Source: CAZTLI01 sp964614375 (GTDB lineage Bacteria > Chloroflexota > Anaerolineae > Aggregatilineales > Phototrophicaceae). From it: DNA of 17,180 bases. The DNA lies in contig CAZTLI010000060.1 of NCBI GenBank assembly GCA_964614375.1, positions 1 to 17,180 on the forward strand, read 5' to 3'. Both the position numbers and the translations under genes were made by a program. The notes below the pieces were generated by a model. The model saw nothing but the letters and a program-made list of their open reading frames with translations, was not told the DNA's origin and did no database searches. This document shows, in pieces, positions 7,301 to 13,717 of the stretch (positions within the stretch are counted from its first letter, which is position 1; each line of letters opens with the position of its first letter).

Positions 7301-7627
7301 TTAGTGTCCGGGCGGCGGGGCCATACAGACCAGCACGACCAGCGTGGATTGACCGGGATTTTCGACGCCGTGCGGCACGCCTGCTTTCGCCCAGACGATA
7401 TGCCCCGCGCCGACATCGCGCACCGTCTCGCCGACGGTGAAGCGTCCGACGCCATCCATGACGACATAGGCTTTGTCCTGATCGGCGTGGTCATGAACAG
7501 CTTGCGCCTGACCGGGTTCGAGGCAGTTGATGCCGAGCATCAGGCGCTCGCCCATGAAGAGCGTGTCTTTGTAGAATTTTTCGGCTTTTGTGCCGATGAA
7601 GTCGGCATAATGTTTAATGTCTGACAT
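7301..7627 (-). CDS. Small single-domain cupin protein
   Basis: 108 residues from ATG 7627, chosen because GGGGGC stands six bases before it and the RNA start predicted from the promoter is just upstream; the frame could extend to 7693. The cupin core is seen as motif 1 with H45 and H47 (HDHADQDKAYVVMDGVG) and motif 2 with H86 in KAGVPHGVEN. The Glu normally found four or so residues after the second His is missing (Asp and Gln there), so metal binding may differ. Cupins of this size may be isomerases, dioxygenases or sugar/ligand-binding proteins; no function can be given. It is the first gene of a five-gene operon. Confidence 0.85.
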   Translation of the reverse strand: MSDIKHYADFIGTKAEKFYKDTLFMGERLMLGINCLEPGQAQAVHDHADQDKAYVVMDGVGRFTVGETVRDVGAGHIVWAKAGVPHGVENPGQSTLVVLVCMAPPPGH

Positions 7628-7642
7628 GATTGCCCCCGCGGG

Positions 7643-7671
7643 TCTATATATCGCAATCATTATCGAAACAA
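7643..7671 (-). promoter_or_regulatory. Candidate promoter of the cupin-mazG-nucleotidyltransferase-hydrolase-methyltransferase operon
   Basis: On the minus strand TTGTTT (7671-7666), a 17-base spacer and TATAGA (7648-7643) precede the cupin ATG at 7627. The predicted start near 7636 leaves a very short leader of about nine bases that barely includes the GGGGGC ribosome binding site. Spacing is ideal, hexamers are only moderately good. Confidence 0.4.
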
Positions 7672-7699
7672 AATACCGTCCACACAACCCCATAAACCC

Positions 7700-7727
7700 A
7701 AAACGGCAAGACCAGATAGCCTTGCCG
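7700..7727 (-). terminator. Terminator after rpsI, end of the ribosomal protein cluster
   Basis: CGGCAAG (7704-7710) and CTTGCCG (7721-7727) form a 7-bp stem with a 10-base loop; on the minus strand TTTTGGGTTT follows. It lies about 50 bases past the rpsI stop and upstream of the cupin promoter. Confidence 0.75.
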
Positions 7728-7774
7728 GGAGTTGTTGCTGGTGCTGCGTTACAGCCAATAGACCTGTAGGCTGC

Positions 7775-8170
7775 CTACCGTTTGGTGTAGGTCGGCGCTT
7801 TGCGGGCGCGTTTGAGACCGGGCTTCTTGCGCTCTTTGACGCGAGCGTCGCGGGTGAGCAGTTTTTCGGACTTCAGCGGCGGGCGCAGGTCGGGGTCGAT
7901 TTTAATCAACGCGCGCGAAATGCCCAATTTCACGGCATCGCGCTGACCGCTAATCCCACCACCATAGACGTGGACACTCATGTCGTAGCTTTTTTCTTGC
8001 CCGACCACACGCAGCGGTTCAAGCATCCTATCGACATCGCCCGCGCGGGGGAAATAGTCGTTTATGTCTTTATCGTTGACGACCATACGCCCTGTCCCAC
8101 CGGGGAACAGGCGAACCCGTGCGCTTGCGGCCTTGCGGCGACCAATGCCTTCGTAATACTGTGCAGACAT
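7775..8170 (-). CDS. rpsI: Small ribosomal subunit protein uS9
   Basis: 131 residues, full length. The N-terminus (YYEGIGRRKAASARVRLFPG) and the basic C-terminal tail ending KAPTYTKR, which reaches toward the P-site tRNA in the 30S subunit, are characteristic. GAGAGGG stands nine bases before ATG 8170. It follows rplM by 15 bases, the universal rplM-rpsI pair, and it is the last gene of the cluster, before a terminator. Confidence 0.98.
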   Translation of the reverse strand: MSAQYYEGIGRRKAASARVRLFPGGTGRMVVNDKDINDYFPRAGDVDRMLEPLRVVGQEKSYDMSVHVYGGGISGQRDAVKLGISRALIKIDPDLRPPLKSEKLLTRDARVKERKKPGLKRARKAPTYTKR

Positions 8171-8185
8171 TTAGCAATTCCCTCT

Positions 8186-8620
8186 CTAAAGCTCTATTTT
8201 CTGTGGCTTTTGCGCGGCGTGGGGATGTTCCGCACCGGCATAGACCTTCAGTTTTTTCAACATTTGCCGACCCAATGCGGTGCTGGGCAGCATCCCCTTA
8301 ACGGCGGCTTCAATCACCCGTTCAGGATGTTTAGCGAGCACTTCGGCAAGGGGGGTGGCGTTTAAGCCACCGGGATAGCCGGAATGATGATAGTACATTT
8401 TGTCCTGCATCTTTTTCCCGGTGACCCGAATCTTGTCGGCGTTGACCACGACGACAAAATCGCCCGTATCGAGGTTGGGGACATAGATTGGCTTATTTTT
8501 GCCAGTCAGGTAAGGCGCAATCTTGGAAGCCAGACGCCCCAGTGTTTGGCCTTCAGCGTCCACAACCCACCAGCCTTGTTGGATGTCTTTTGGTGTGGTT
8601 ATGAAAGTTTTGGTTTTCAT
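8186..8620 (-). CDS. rplM: Large ribosomal subunit protein uL13
   Basis: 144 residues, usual length. Diagnostic stretches are WWVVDAEGQTLGRLAS near the N-terminus, DFVVVVNADKI in the middle, YYHHSGYPGGL and LGRQMLKKLKVYAG near the C-terminus. uL13 is an early 50S assembly protein. GGAGGA stands just before ATG 8620. truA ends 36 bases upstream and rpsI begins 15 bases downstream, so all three are probably on one transcript. Confidence 0.98.
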   Translation of the reverse strand: MKTKTFITTPKDIQQGWWVVDAEGQTLGRLASKIAPYLTGKNKPIYVPNLDTGDFVVVVNADKIRVTGKKMQDKMYYHHSGYPGGLNATPLAEVLAKHPERVIEAAVKGMLPSTALGRQMLKKLKVYAGAEHPHAAQKPQKIEL

Positions 8621-8656
8621 TAATCGTCCTCCAGCGGGCGTCTGTTCCCGCCTGTA

Positions 8657-9409
8657 TCACTCATCTGGATATTGTACCGCAGTCAGCACCAGTCCCTGTG
8701 GTGGCGCGATGGCGCGTGCCCGTGCAATATCCGCTGCCTTAAAATCTGCCTCAAAAGTGTCTAAAGTGCGCCGCTCCTGCCCGACTTCGACCTGTATTGC
8801 CACCATGCGCCGAACCATGTGATGCAAAAACGCATTGGCTTCAACGGTGTAGGTCAGGCGTGTGCCATAGGTTTCGTCGGTTTGTGACCATTGCGAAACC
8901 AGGACATACCGAACGGTATTTTCACCTTGCGGCGGTTGACCGAATGTGGCGAAATCGTGTTCGCCGATTAGCAGCTGTGCCGCCGCTTGCATCACCGCGC
9001 CATTCAACGGTTCACGCACACGCCAGGCATACCGTTCAAACAAGGGTTGGCGCTGCCGCGCGATGATGACGGTATAGGCATAACGCCGTGACAGTGCATC
9101 ATAACGCGGGTGAAAGCCTGCGTGCTGCCGAATGGATTGCAGGGCAATGTCATCCGGTAAATGGGCGTTAATCGCCCGCAAAAGCGCTGGGTCTGCGTGT
9201 CGCCACGCGACATCGAAGGCAATCACCTGTCCAGTCGCATGTACACCCGCATCGGTACGCCCCGCGCCGAGAACGGTCACCGATTGCCCGGTCACTTTGG
9301 CGATAGCTGTTTCCAGCGCCAGTTGGATCGTCGGCGTATGGGCCGCCTGGCGTTGAAAGCCATAGTAGGCTGTTCCGTCATACGCCAGCGTCGCCCGGTA
9401 GCGCAGCAC
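8657..9409 (-). CDS. truA: tRNA pseudouridine(38-40) synthase TruA
   Basis: TruA makes pseudouridine at positions 38-40 in the anticodon stem-loop of many tRNAs. The 250-residue protein has the catalytic block GAGRTDAGVHATGQV with D53 as the nucleophilic Asp, and ANAFLHHMVRRMV, the second family signature, around residue 205. The start codon is GTG at 9409, three bases after the rplQ stop, with AGGT just before it in the end of rplQ. The rplQ-truA-rplM-rpsI order is common in Gram-positive-type clusters, and links tRNA modification to ribosome production. Confidence 0.97.
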   Translation of the reverse strand: MLRYRATLAYDGTAYYGFQRQAAHTPTIQLALETAIAKVTGQSVTVLGAGRTDAGVHATGQVIAFDVAWRHADPALLRAINAHLPDDIALQSIRQHAGFHPRYDALSRRYAYTVIIARQRQPLFERYAWRVREPLNGAVMQAAAQLLIGEHDFATFGQPPQGENTVRYVLVSQWSQTDETYGTRLTYTVEANAFLHHMVRRMVAIQVEVGQERRTLDTFEADFKAADIARARAIAPPQGLVLTAVQYPDE

Positions 9410-9412
9410 GAC

Positions 9413-9817
9413 CTATTCGGCTTCGGCTTCGACCAGTTCCAGCAGCACCATTTCGGCATTATCGCCTTTACGCGGCCCCAGCTTATAAATGCGGGTGTAG
9501 CCGCCGGGGCGGTCTTTGTAGCGTGCTGCTAAATCATCGAAGACGGTTTTGACCATATTGCGATTGTTGTTCAAACGGCTGGCGACGACGCGCCGCGCAT
9601 GGACGGCGATTTCGTCACGCCCTTCGGCTTCGGCCTTCGCCAGACCACGCTTTGCCAGTGTGATGAGCCGTTCGGCATGACCGCGCACATATTGCGCTTT
9701 GCTCAACGTGGTCTTGATGCGACCATGTTCAAACAGCGCCAGTGTGAGGTTCATGCGGAGCGCTTTACGGTGCGCGCTGTCTCTACCGAGTTTTTTGCCT
9801 TTTACACGATGTCGCAT
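9413..9817 (-). CDS. rplQ: Large ribosomal subunit protein bL17
   Basis: 134 residues beginning MRHRVKGKKLGRDSAHRKA, the typical N-terminus of bL17, with the Leu-rich LALFEHGRIKTTLSKA segment after it and GGYTRIYKLGPRKGDNAEM near the end. bL17 sits by the 50S exit tunnel. AGGGA stands seven bases before ATG 9817. It follows rpoA by 9 bases. The C-terminus carries the usual short acidic tail. Confidence 0.98.
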   Translation of the reverse strand: MRHRVKGKKLGRDSAHRKALRMNLTLALFEHGRIKTTLSKAQYVRGHAERLITLAKRGLAKAEAEGRDEIAVHARRVVASRLNNNRNMVKTVFDDLAARYKDRPGGYTRIYKLGPRKGDNAEMVLLELVEAEAE

Positions 9818-9826
9818 GATGCGTCC

Positions 9827-10801
9827 CTATTCTGATTCCTCGTCGTCATCGCCCGGATAATAGCCTTTTTCACGCAATTTCGTGACCAGCTCATCGAGCG
9901 ACTTTTCACCAAAATTACGAATTGCCAGCATCGCATCGGAGCCGCGTTGGAGCATATCAATCACATCGCCAATCGAGGTGATGCCGGTCCGTTTGAGCGA
10001 ATTGAAGACGCGGACGCTGAGGTCGAGTTCTTCAATTGGCTTTTCATACAATTGTGGACGCTGGCGACCATCGCTTTCGGGTTCGGGTTCAACCACTGGC
10101 ACATGCTCAATGGGTTCGACGCCGCGAATGACGGTCAAATGCTGCACCAGAATGCGCCCTGCTTGACTGAGGGCTTCTTCGGGGCGAATTGTGCCATCCG
10201 TCCAGATTTCAATGATGAGCTTATCATAGTTGGTGCGCTGCCCGACGCGCGCCCGATCCACCTCGAAATTCACGCGGCGAATGGGACTAAAAATCGCATC
10301 GACAGGCAGTTCACCGATGGGCAGTTTGCCACGGTCTTCCGCCGGGCTATAGCCGCGCCCACGCTGCACCTCAAATTCCATTTCGAGATGTGCATCAGCA
10401 GCATCAACTGTGAACAGGTACAGTTCGGGGTTTACCAACTGCACCTCTGCCGGACAGCGGATGTCGGCAGCGGTTACTGTGCCTTCGCCTTTGTGTTCCA
10501 GCCGCAGCCGGGCTACATCCATCGGCTCATCGAGAACGAGGCGAAGCTGCTTAATTTGCAGAATGAGTTGAGTCATGTCTTCACGCACACCGGGAATTGC
10601 AGAAAATTCGTGATGTACGTCGGACACGCGAATACTGGTCACTGCCGCGCCGGGCAGTGAAGAGAGCAGGACACGGCGCAGGGCGTTGCCCAATGTTTGA
10701 CCATAGCCACTTTCCAGCGGACTGATGATGAAACGCCCATAATTGCGCGTGACCATCTCACGATCTACTTTGTGGGGGAGCACCATATTGCTCGTTACCA
10801 C
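9827..10801 (-). CDS. rpoA: DNA-directed RNA polymerase subunit alpha
   Basis: Alpha dimerises to start assembly of RNA polymerase; its C-terminal domain binds UP elements and activators. N-terminal domain: NYGRFIISPLESGYGQTLGNALRRVLLSS. C-terminal domain: EELDLSVRVFNSLKRTGI and MLAIRNFGEKSLDEL, followed by an acidic tail. I chose GTG 10801 (324 residues) because GAGGAAGG lies seven bases before it. Alternatives in the same frame are TTG 10822, which would place the start upstream of this Shine-Dalgarno, and ATG 10786. The rpsD gene that usually separates rpsK and rpoA is missing; instead there are about 140 non-coding bases with three possible stem-loops. Confidence 0.96.
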   Translation of the reverse strand: MVTSNMVLPHKVDREMVTRNYGRFIISPLESGYGQTLGNALRRVLLSSLPGAAVTSIRVSDVHHEFSAIPGVREDMTQLILQIKQLRLVLDEPMDVARLRLEHKGEGTVTAADIRCPAEVQLVNPELYLFTVDAADAHLEMEFEVQRGRGYSPAEDRGKLPIGELPVDAIFSPIRRVNFEVDRARVGQRTNYDKLIIEIWTDGTIRPEEALSQAGRILVQHLTVIRGVEPIEHVPVVEPEPESDGRQRPQLYEKPIEELDLSVRVFNSLKRTGITSIGDVIDMLQRGSDAMLAIRNFGEKSLDELVTKLREKGYYPGDDDEESE

Positions 10802-10826
10802 TGTGTCACCTTCCTCAAACAACCAA

Positions 10827-10926
10827 TGTCATCCATCCAGACGAGTGTGTCCTATCCGCATGACAACCTGCCACCAATAGAGACGCACACAGCGTCAAAC
10901 AGCCCGTGTTCGCCCACTGCGCTGTT
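10827..10926 (-). promoter_or_regulatory. Structured rpsK-rpoA spacer (three inverted repeats)
   Basis: In the stretch where rpsD is normally found, the minus-strand RNA can form three stem-loops. These are AACAGC/GCTGTT (10898-10903 with 10921-10926), GACGC/GCGTC around a five-base loop (10882-10886 with 10892-10896), and TGTCAT/ATGACA (10827-10832 with 10860-10865). No T-run and no convincing promoter is seen, so it may be a leader that sets rpoA translation or a processing site. Confidence 0.35.
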
Positions 10927-10942
10927 CCCGGTATGGAAGTTA

Positions 10943-11341
10943 CTAGACGCGCCGACGCTTGGGCGGACGCACACCATTATGTGGAATCGGGGTCACATCG
11001 GTGATGGAACGCACCTTTAGACCACTGCCTTGAATGGCGCGGATAGAGGCTTCGCGACCCGGCCCCGGCCCTTTGACAAAGACATCGACTTCTTTCATGC
11101 CGTGACCCTGAGCGGTGGCGGACGCCGCTTCGGACGCCATACGCGCGGCAAAGGGAGTGCTTTTACGACTACCCTTGAAGCCGGCAGTACCCGCGCTCGC
11201 CCATGACACCACGTTACCCGATTGGTCGGTCATGGTGACGATGGTATTGTTGAATGTGGCGTAGATGTGCGCCTGTCCATACGGGATATTCTTTACAATT
11301 TTTTTTGCAGTCCGACGACTGCTTTTTTTCGCTCGTGCCAT
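10943..11341 (-). CDS. rpsK: Small ribosomal subunit protein uS11
   Basis: 132 residues from ATG 11341 (MARAKKSSRRTAKK), chosen because GAGAGGG lies about six bases before it; the frame could begin at 11365. The core IYATFNNTIVTMTDQSGNVVSWASAG and the C-terminal TPIPHNGVRPPKRRRV are diagnostic; the C-terminal Arg/Lys tail contacts 16S rRNA in the platform. It follows rpsM after 132 bases that contain two hairpins, an unusually long gap for this pair. Confidence 0.97.
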   Translation of the reverse strand: MARAKKSSRRTAKKIVKNIPYGQAHIYATFNNTIVTMTDQSGNVVSWASAGTAGFKGSRKSTPFAARMASEAASATAQGHGMKEVDVFVKGPGPGREASIRAIQGSGLKVRSITDVTPIPHNGVRPPKRRRV

Positions 11342-11377
11342 GCCAACCCTCTCATAAAATGGCATTTACGTTAACGC

Positions 11378-11402
11378 GCGCCCTGCGAATTCAACAGGGC
11401 GC
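11378..11402 (-). promoter_or_regulatory. Hairpin upstream of rpsK
   Basis: GCGCCCTG (11378-11385) and CAGGGCGC (11395-11402) form a perfect 8-bp GC-rich stem with a nine-base loop, about 25 bases upstream of the rpsK Shine-Dalgarno. No T-run follows. Its place within the operon suggests an attenuator, processing site or protein-binding site more than a true terminator. Confidence 0.5.
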
Positions 11403-11445
11403 ACCAGAAACCAATTTCATTTGATGCCCAAATACGACTATATGT

Positions 11446-11464
11446 CGCCCGGTCAGACCAGGCG
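11446..11464 (-). promoter_or_regulatory. Compact hairpin after rpsM
   Basis: CGCCTGGT and ACCGGGCG (minus strand) pair over eight positions with one G-U and a three-base loop, ten bases past the rpsM stop. The downstream sequence is not T-rich. It may stabilise the 3' end of the rpmJ-rpsM message. Confidence 0.45.
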
Positions 11465-11473
11465 AAAGCGCGC

Positions 11474-11860
11474 TTATTTCTTGGTCGCGCCACGCCGCCG
11501 ACCCCGACCCGGCACGGTCTTTTTCGCGCCGCGTTTGGTCCGGGCATTGGTGCGGGTACGCTGGCCACGCACGGGTAGACCACGGCGATGGCGCAGCCCG
11601 CGATAGCAGCCAATATCGGATAACCGCTTAATGTTCAACTGCACCTGACGACGCAAGTCACCTTCTGTCGTCAACTGCCCCACCTGCTCCCGCAGCAACT
11701 GCGCCTGATTTTCGGTCAGGTCGCGCACACGGATATTGGGGTCGATGCCCGCTGCTGCTAATATCTTACTGCTGGTCGCGCGACCTATGCCATAAATATA
11801 CGTCAGCGCCACTTCAATACGCTTATTGCGAGGCAGGTCAACACCTTCTATACGAGCCAT
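11474..11860 (-). CDS. rpsM: Small ribosomal subunit protein uS13
   Basis: 128 residues: MARIEGVDLPRNKRIEVAL at the N-terminus, YIYGIGRATSSKIL for the helix-two-turn-helix segment, and YRGLRHRRGLPVRGQRTRTNARTKRG before a very basic tail that reaches the P-site tRNA. AGAGGAGA stands nine to ten bases before ATG 11860. It follows rpmJ by 25 bases. Confidence 0.98.
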   Translation of the reverse strand: MARIEGVDLPRNKRIEVALTYIYGIGRATSSKILAAAGIDPNIRVRDLTENQAQLLREQVGQLTTEGDLRRQVQLNIKRLSDIGCYRGLRHRRGLPVRGQRTRTNARTKRGAKKTVPGRGRRRGATKK

Positions 11861-11885
11861 ACTGTGTGTTCTCCTCTAAACGGGA

Positions 11886-11999
11886 TTAACCCTGCTTCTG
11901 CTTGTGTTTCGGGTTAGAGCAAATGATCATCACCCGACCACGACGTTTGATAATACGGCATTTAGGGCAACGACGTTTAATTGATGTTGAGACCCTCAT
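11886..11999 (-). CDS. rpmJ: Large ribosomal subunit protein bL36
   Basis: A 37-residue protein: MRVSTSIKRRCPKCRIIKRR, then GRVMIICSNPKHKQKQG. It has the zinc-ribbon ligands CPKC, a third Cys and a final His (CSNPKH), so it is the zinc-binding form of bL36. AGGGA lies a few bases before ATG 11999. infA, which commonly precedes rpmJ, is not present; instead a strong promoter is found 36 bases or so upstream. Confidence 0.97.
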   Translation of the reverse strand: MRVSTSIKRRCPKCRIIKRRGRVMIICSNPKHKQKQG

Positions 12000-12041
12000 C
12001 GTATTCCCTGTGAGTTTTTATGATTGCCAAACGAATAGACC

Positions 12042-12070
12042 ATTCTACCAGACCAGATAGGGCATGTCTA
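12042..12070 (-). promoter_or_regulatory. Strong promoter in front of rpmJ-rpsM-rpsK
   Basis: On the minus strand TAGACA (12070-12065), a 17-base spacer and TAGAAT (12047-12042) each match the sigma-70 consensus at five of six positions, and TGG just before the -10 gives an extended -10. The predicted start is near 12035, about 36 bases before rpmJ. It lies in the map-rpmJ gap, so the alpha part of the cluster can be transcribed independently of the spc part. Confidence 0.65.
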
Positions 12071-12094
12071 GGGTACTGCCCGCCCCGACGATGG

Positions 12095-12895
12095 CTATGG
12101 CAGCGTCAAAATCAACGGTGCGCCATCGGTTATGGCGATGGTATGTTCAAAGTGGGCACACAGCGATTTATCCTGCGTGACCACCGTCCACTTATCGTCT
12201 AATTCGCGCGTCTCGGGGCGTCCCGCGATGACCATTGGCTCTAAGGCATAGGTCATGCCCGGTTGCAGTGGATAATCTACCCAACCGCGTTTACGGGCTT
12301 TGCGAGGCCACCAATTGGGCACCTGTGGCGGTTCGTGCATATTGCGCCCGACGCCATGCCCGGTATATTCGCGCGCGACGGTGTACCCCTGTTTTTCGAC
12401 AAATACCTGCGTCGTCCGGGCGACATCGCTCACATTGTTCCCGACGACAGAGGCTTCAATCGTGGCATACAGCGCCTGTTCGGTCACATCCAGCAGGCGT
12501 TGCACCGGGGGCGCGATTTCGCCGACGCCCATTGTGAAGGCGGCATCGCCCACGTAGCCCTGATGAAAGCAGGCGGTGTCCAGACTGATGATGTCGCCTT
12601 CGTGCAGCACGCGCGCGTCGCTGGGAATGCCGTGAACCAATTCTTCGTTCACCGACGCGGTAATTGTCGCCGGAAAATCCGGCGAATCGTGCTTAGGATA
12701 GCCGACAAAGGCCGGTGTCGCCCCATGATCGCGAATGACGGTCTCGGCAATGCGATTAAGGGCTGCCGTCGTCACACCGGGACGGACGGCTTCACGCATC
12801 GCCGCCAGCGCCCGCGCGACGATTCGCCCTGCTTCACGCATGATGGCGATTTCGTCGGGGGTTTTGAGGACGACCGGTTGTATTTCTGCAACCAT
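12095..12895 (-). CDS. map: Methionine aminopeptidase, type I
   Basis: Removes the N-terminal Met from nascent proteins as they leave the ribosome. The 266-residue protein has the full dinuclear metal set: D106 and D117 (SLDTACFHQGYVGDAAF), H180 (EYTGHGVGRNMHEPP), E219 (ALEPMV) and E250 (AHFEHTIAITDG), plus H89 (ELVHGIP) near the active site. A short insertion, WWPRKARKRGW (195-205), precedes the QPGM block. No N-terminal zinc-finger extension is seen, so this is type Ia-like. AGGGTG lies seven or so bases upstream of ATG 12895, and the adk stop is 14 bases upstream. Placement between adk and rpmJ is classical. Confidence 0.97.
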   Translation of the reverse strand: MVAEIQPVVLKTPDEIAIMREAGRIVARALAAMREAVRPGVTTAALNRIAETVIRDHGATPAFVGYPKHDSPDFPATITASVNEELVHGIPSDARVLHEGDIISLDTACFHQGYVGDAAFTMGVGEIAPPVQRLLDVTEQALYATIEASVVGNNVSDVARTTQVFVEKQGYTVAREYTGHGVGRNMHEPPQVPNWWPRKARKRGWVDYPLQPGMTYALEPMVIAGRPETRELDDKWTVVTQDKSLCAHFEHTIAITDGAPLILTLP

Positions 12896-12909
12896 CTTTC
12901 ACCCTATGA

Positions 12910-13638
12910 TCAGGTCTGTGCCTGATAATCCGCTATGGCTTGTTCGATTGCCGCCCGCAAGTCACGGCTTACCGCGTCGATAGGCTGGTCGGCGTCGATC
13001 TTCCGCAGGAGGCCTTTTCGGGCATAATAGTCGATGAGCGGTTGTGTTTGCTCGACAAACGTATCAATGCGCTTAATCACGGCGGCGGCGCTGGCATCGT
13101 CGGGACGGCGTTGGAGCACTTCGCCCGTGGCATCGACTGTCGCTTTGATGCGCGGCGGGAAGGCTTTTTCGGGATGATCCTCGAATTCAATCGTCAGCCC
13201 GTCGTTTTTGTAAAAGATGTTGTAACTGGTTTTTTTGTCGGCAGTTTGCACCCGTCCAAACGCCCGTTTAAACGCCACAAAATAATCCAGTTCCATCAGC
13301 AGCACCGCTGTCAGGTGTTCACCTTTGCTGGCGAGATACTGCTCAAGAAATTCAGCCTGCGCGATATTACGCGGATAGCCATCGAGAATCGCGCCGTTGG
13401 CGGCGTCGGGACGTTCCAATCGCTCTTGCAGGATTTTATTGGTCGTCTCGTCGTCAATCAACAGGCCCGCTTTCATGTCCTGCTGCACGCGCACCGCCAA
13501 TTCATCGGTACGGGTTTTCATTTCACGAAACAAGTCACCGGTTGATACCTGCGGGATGTTATAGGCTTCGGTCAAAAATTGCGCCTGCACGCCTTTACCC
13601 GCGCCCTGCACGCCCATGATAATCAGATATAAACCCAT
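12910..13638 (-). CDS. adk: Adenylate kinase
   Basis: Converts ATP and AMP to two ADP. The P-loop is GVQGAGKGVQ (9-18, K15), with STGDLFREM and ILDGYPRNIAQAEFLEQ as the AMP-binding blocks. The LID part (about 129-177) runs from GRVQT to VLQRRPDD; it has no zinc-binding Cys, and is longer and more divergent than in E. coli or Bacillus. The family pattern PP-x-V/I-K...D-x-T-G...RPDD is still recognisable. ATG 13638 is favoured since AGGAG stands seven bases before it; a second ATG directly upstream (13641) is too close. 242 residues. secY lies upstream, separated by a strong hairpin; map follows after 14 bases. Confidence 0.94.
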   Translation of the reverse strand: MGLYLIIMGVQGAGKGVQAQFLTEAYNIPQVSTGDLFREMKTRTDELAVRVQQDMKAGLLIDDETTNKILQERLERPDAANGAILDGYPRNIAQAEFLEQYLASKGEHLTAVLLMELDYFVAFKRAFGRVQTADKKTSYNIFYKNDGLTIEFEDHPEKAFPPRIKATVDATGEVLQRRPDDASAAAVIKRIDTFVEQTQPLIDYYARKGLLRKIDADQPIDAVSRDLRAAIEQAIADYQAQT

Positions 13639-13674
13639 CATCTTCTCCTCTTGTGGCGATGGTCGAAGGGAAAC

Positions 13675-13710
13675 AATCGGGCTGGTTGTGTGCTCAAGAC
13701 CAGCCCGATT
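13675..13710 (-). terminator. Strong hairpin between secY and adk, terminator- or attenuator-like
   Basis: AATCGGGCTGGT (13675-13686) and ACCAGCCCGATT (13699-13710) make a perfect 12-bp stem with a 12-base loop just after the secY stop. On the minus strand the following bases are GTTTCCCTT, a weak T-run. The adk start is only 36 bases on, which leaves no room for a separate promoter, so read-through is needed. Confidence 0.65.
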
Positions 13711-13717
13711 CACGCTA

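Noticed and set aside
10823..10942. Remnant of rpsD
   Set aside because: No frame in this interval encodes uS4-like sequence, and 120 bases are far too few.
11371..11613. Minus-strand 80-codon frame across the end of rpsM
   Set aside because: It is an out-of-frame reading of rpsM and the gap behind it, with no family resemblance.
12000..12094. Hidden infA
   Set aside because: Only 95 bases, with stops in all minus-strand frames and no IF-1-like sequence.
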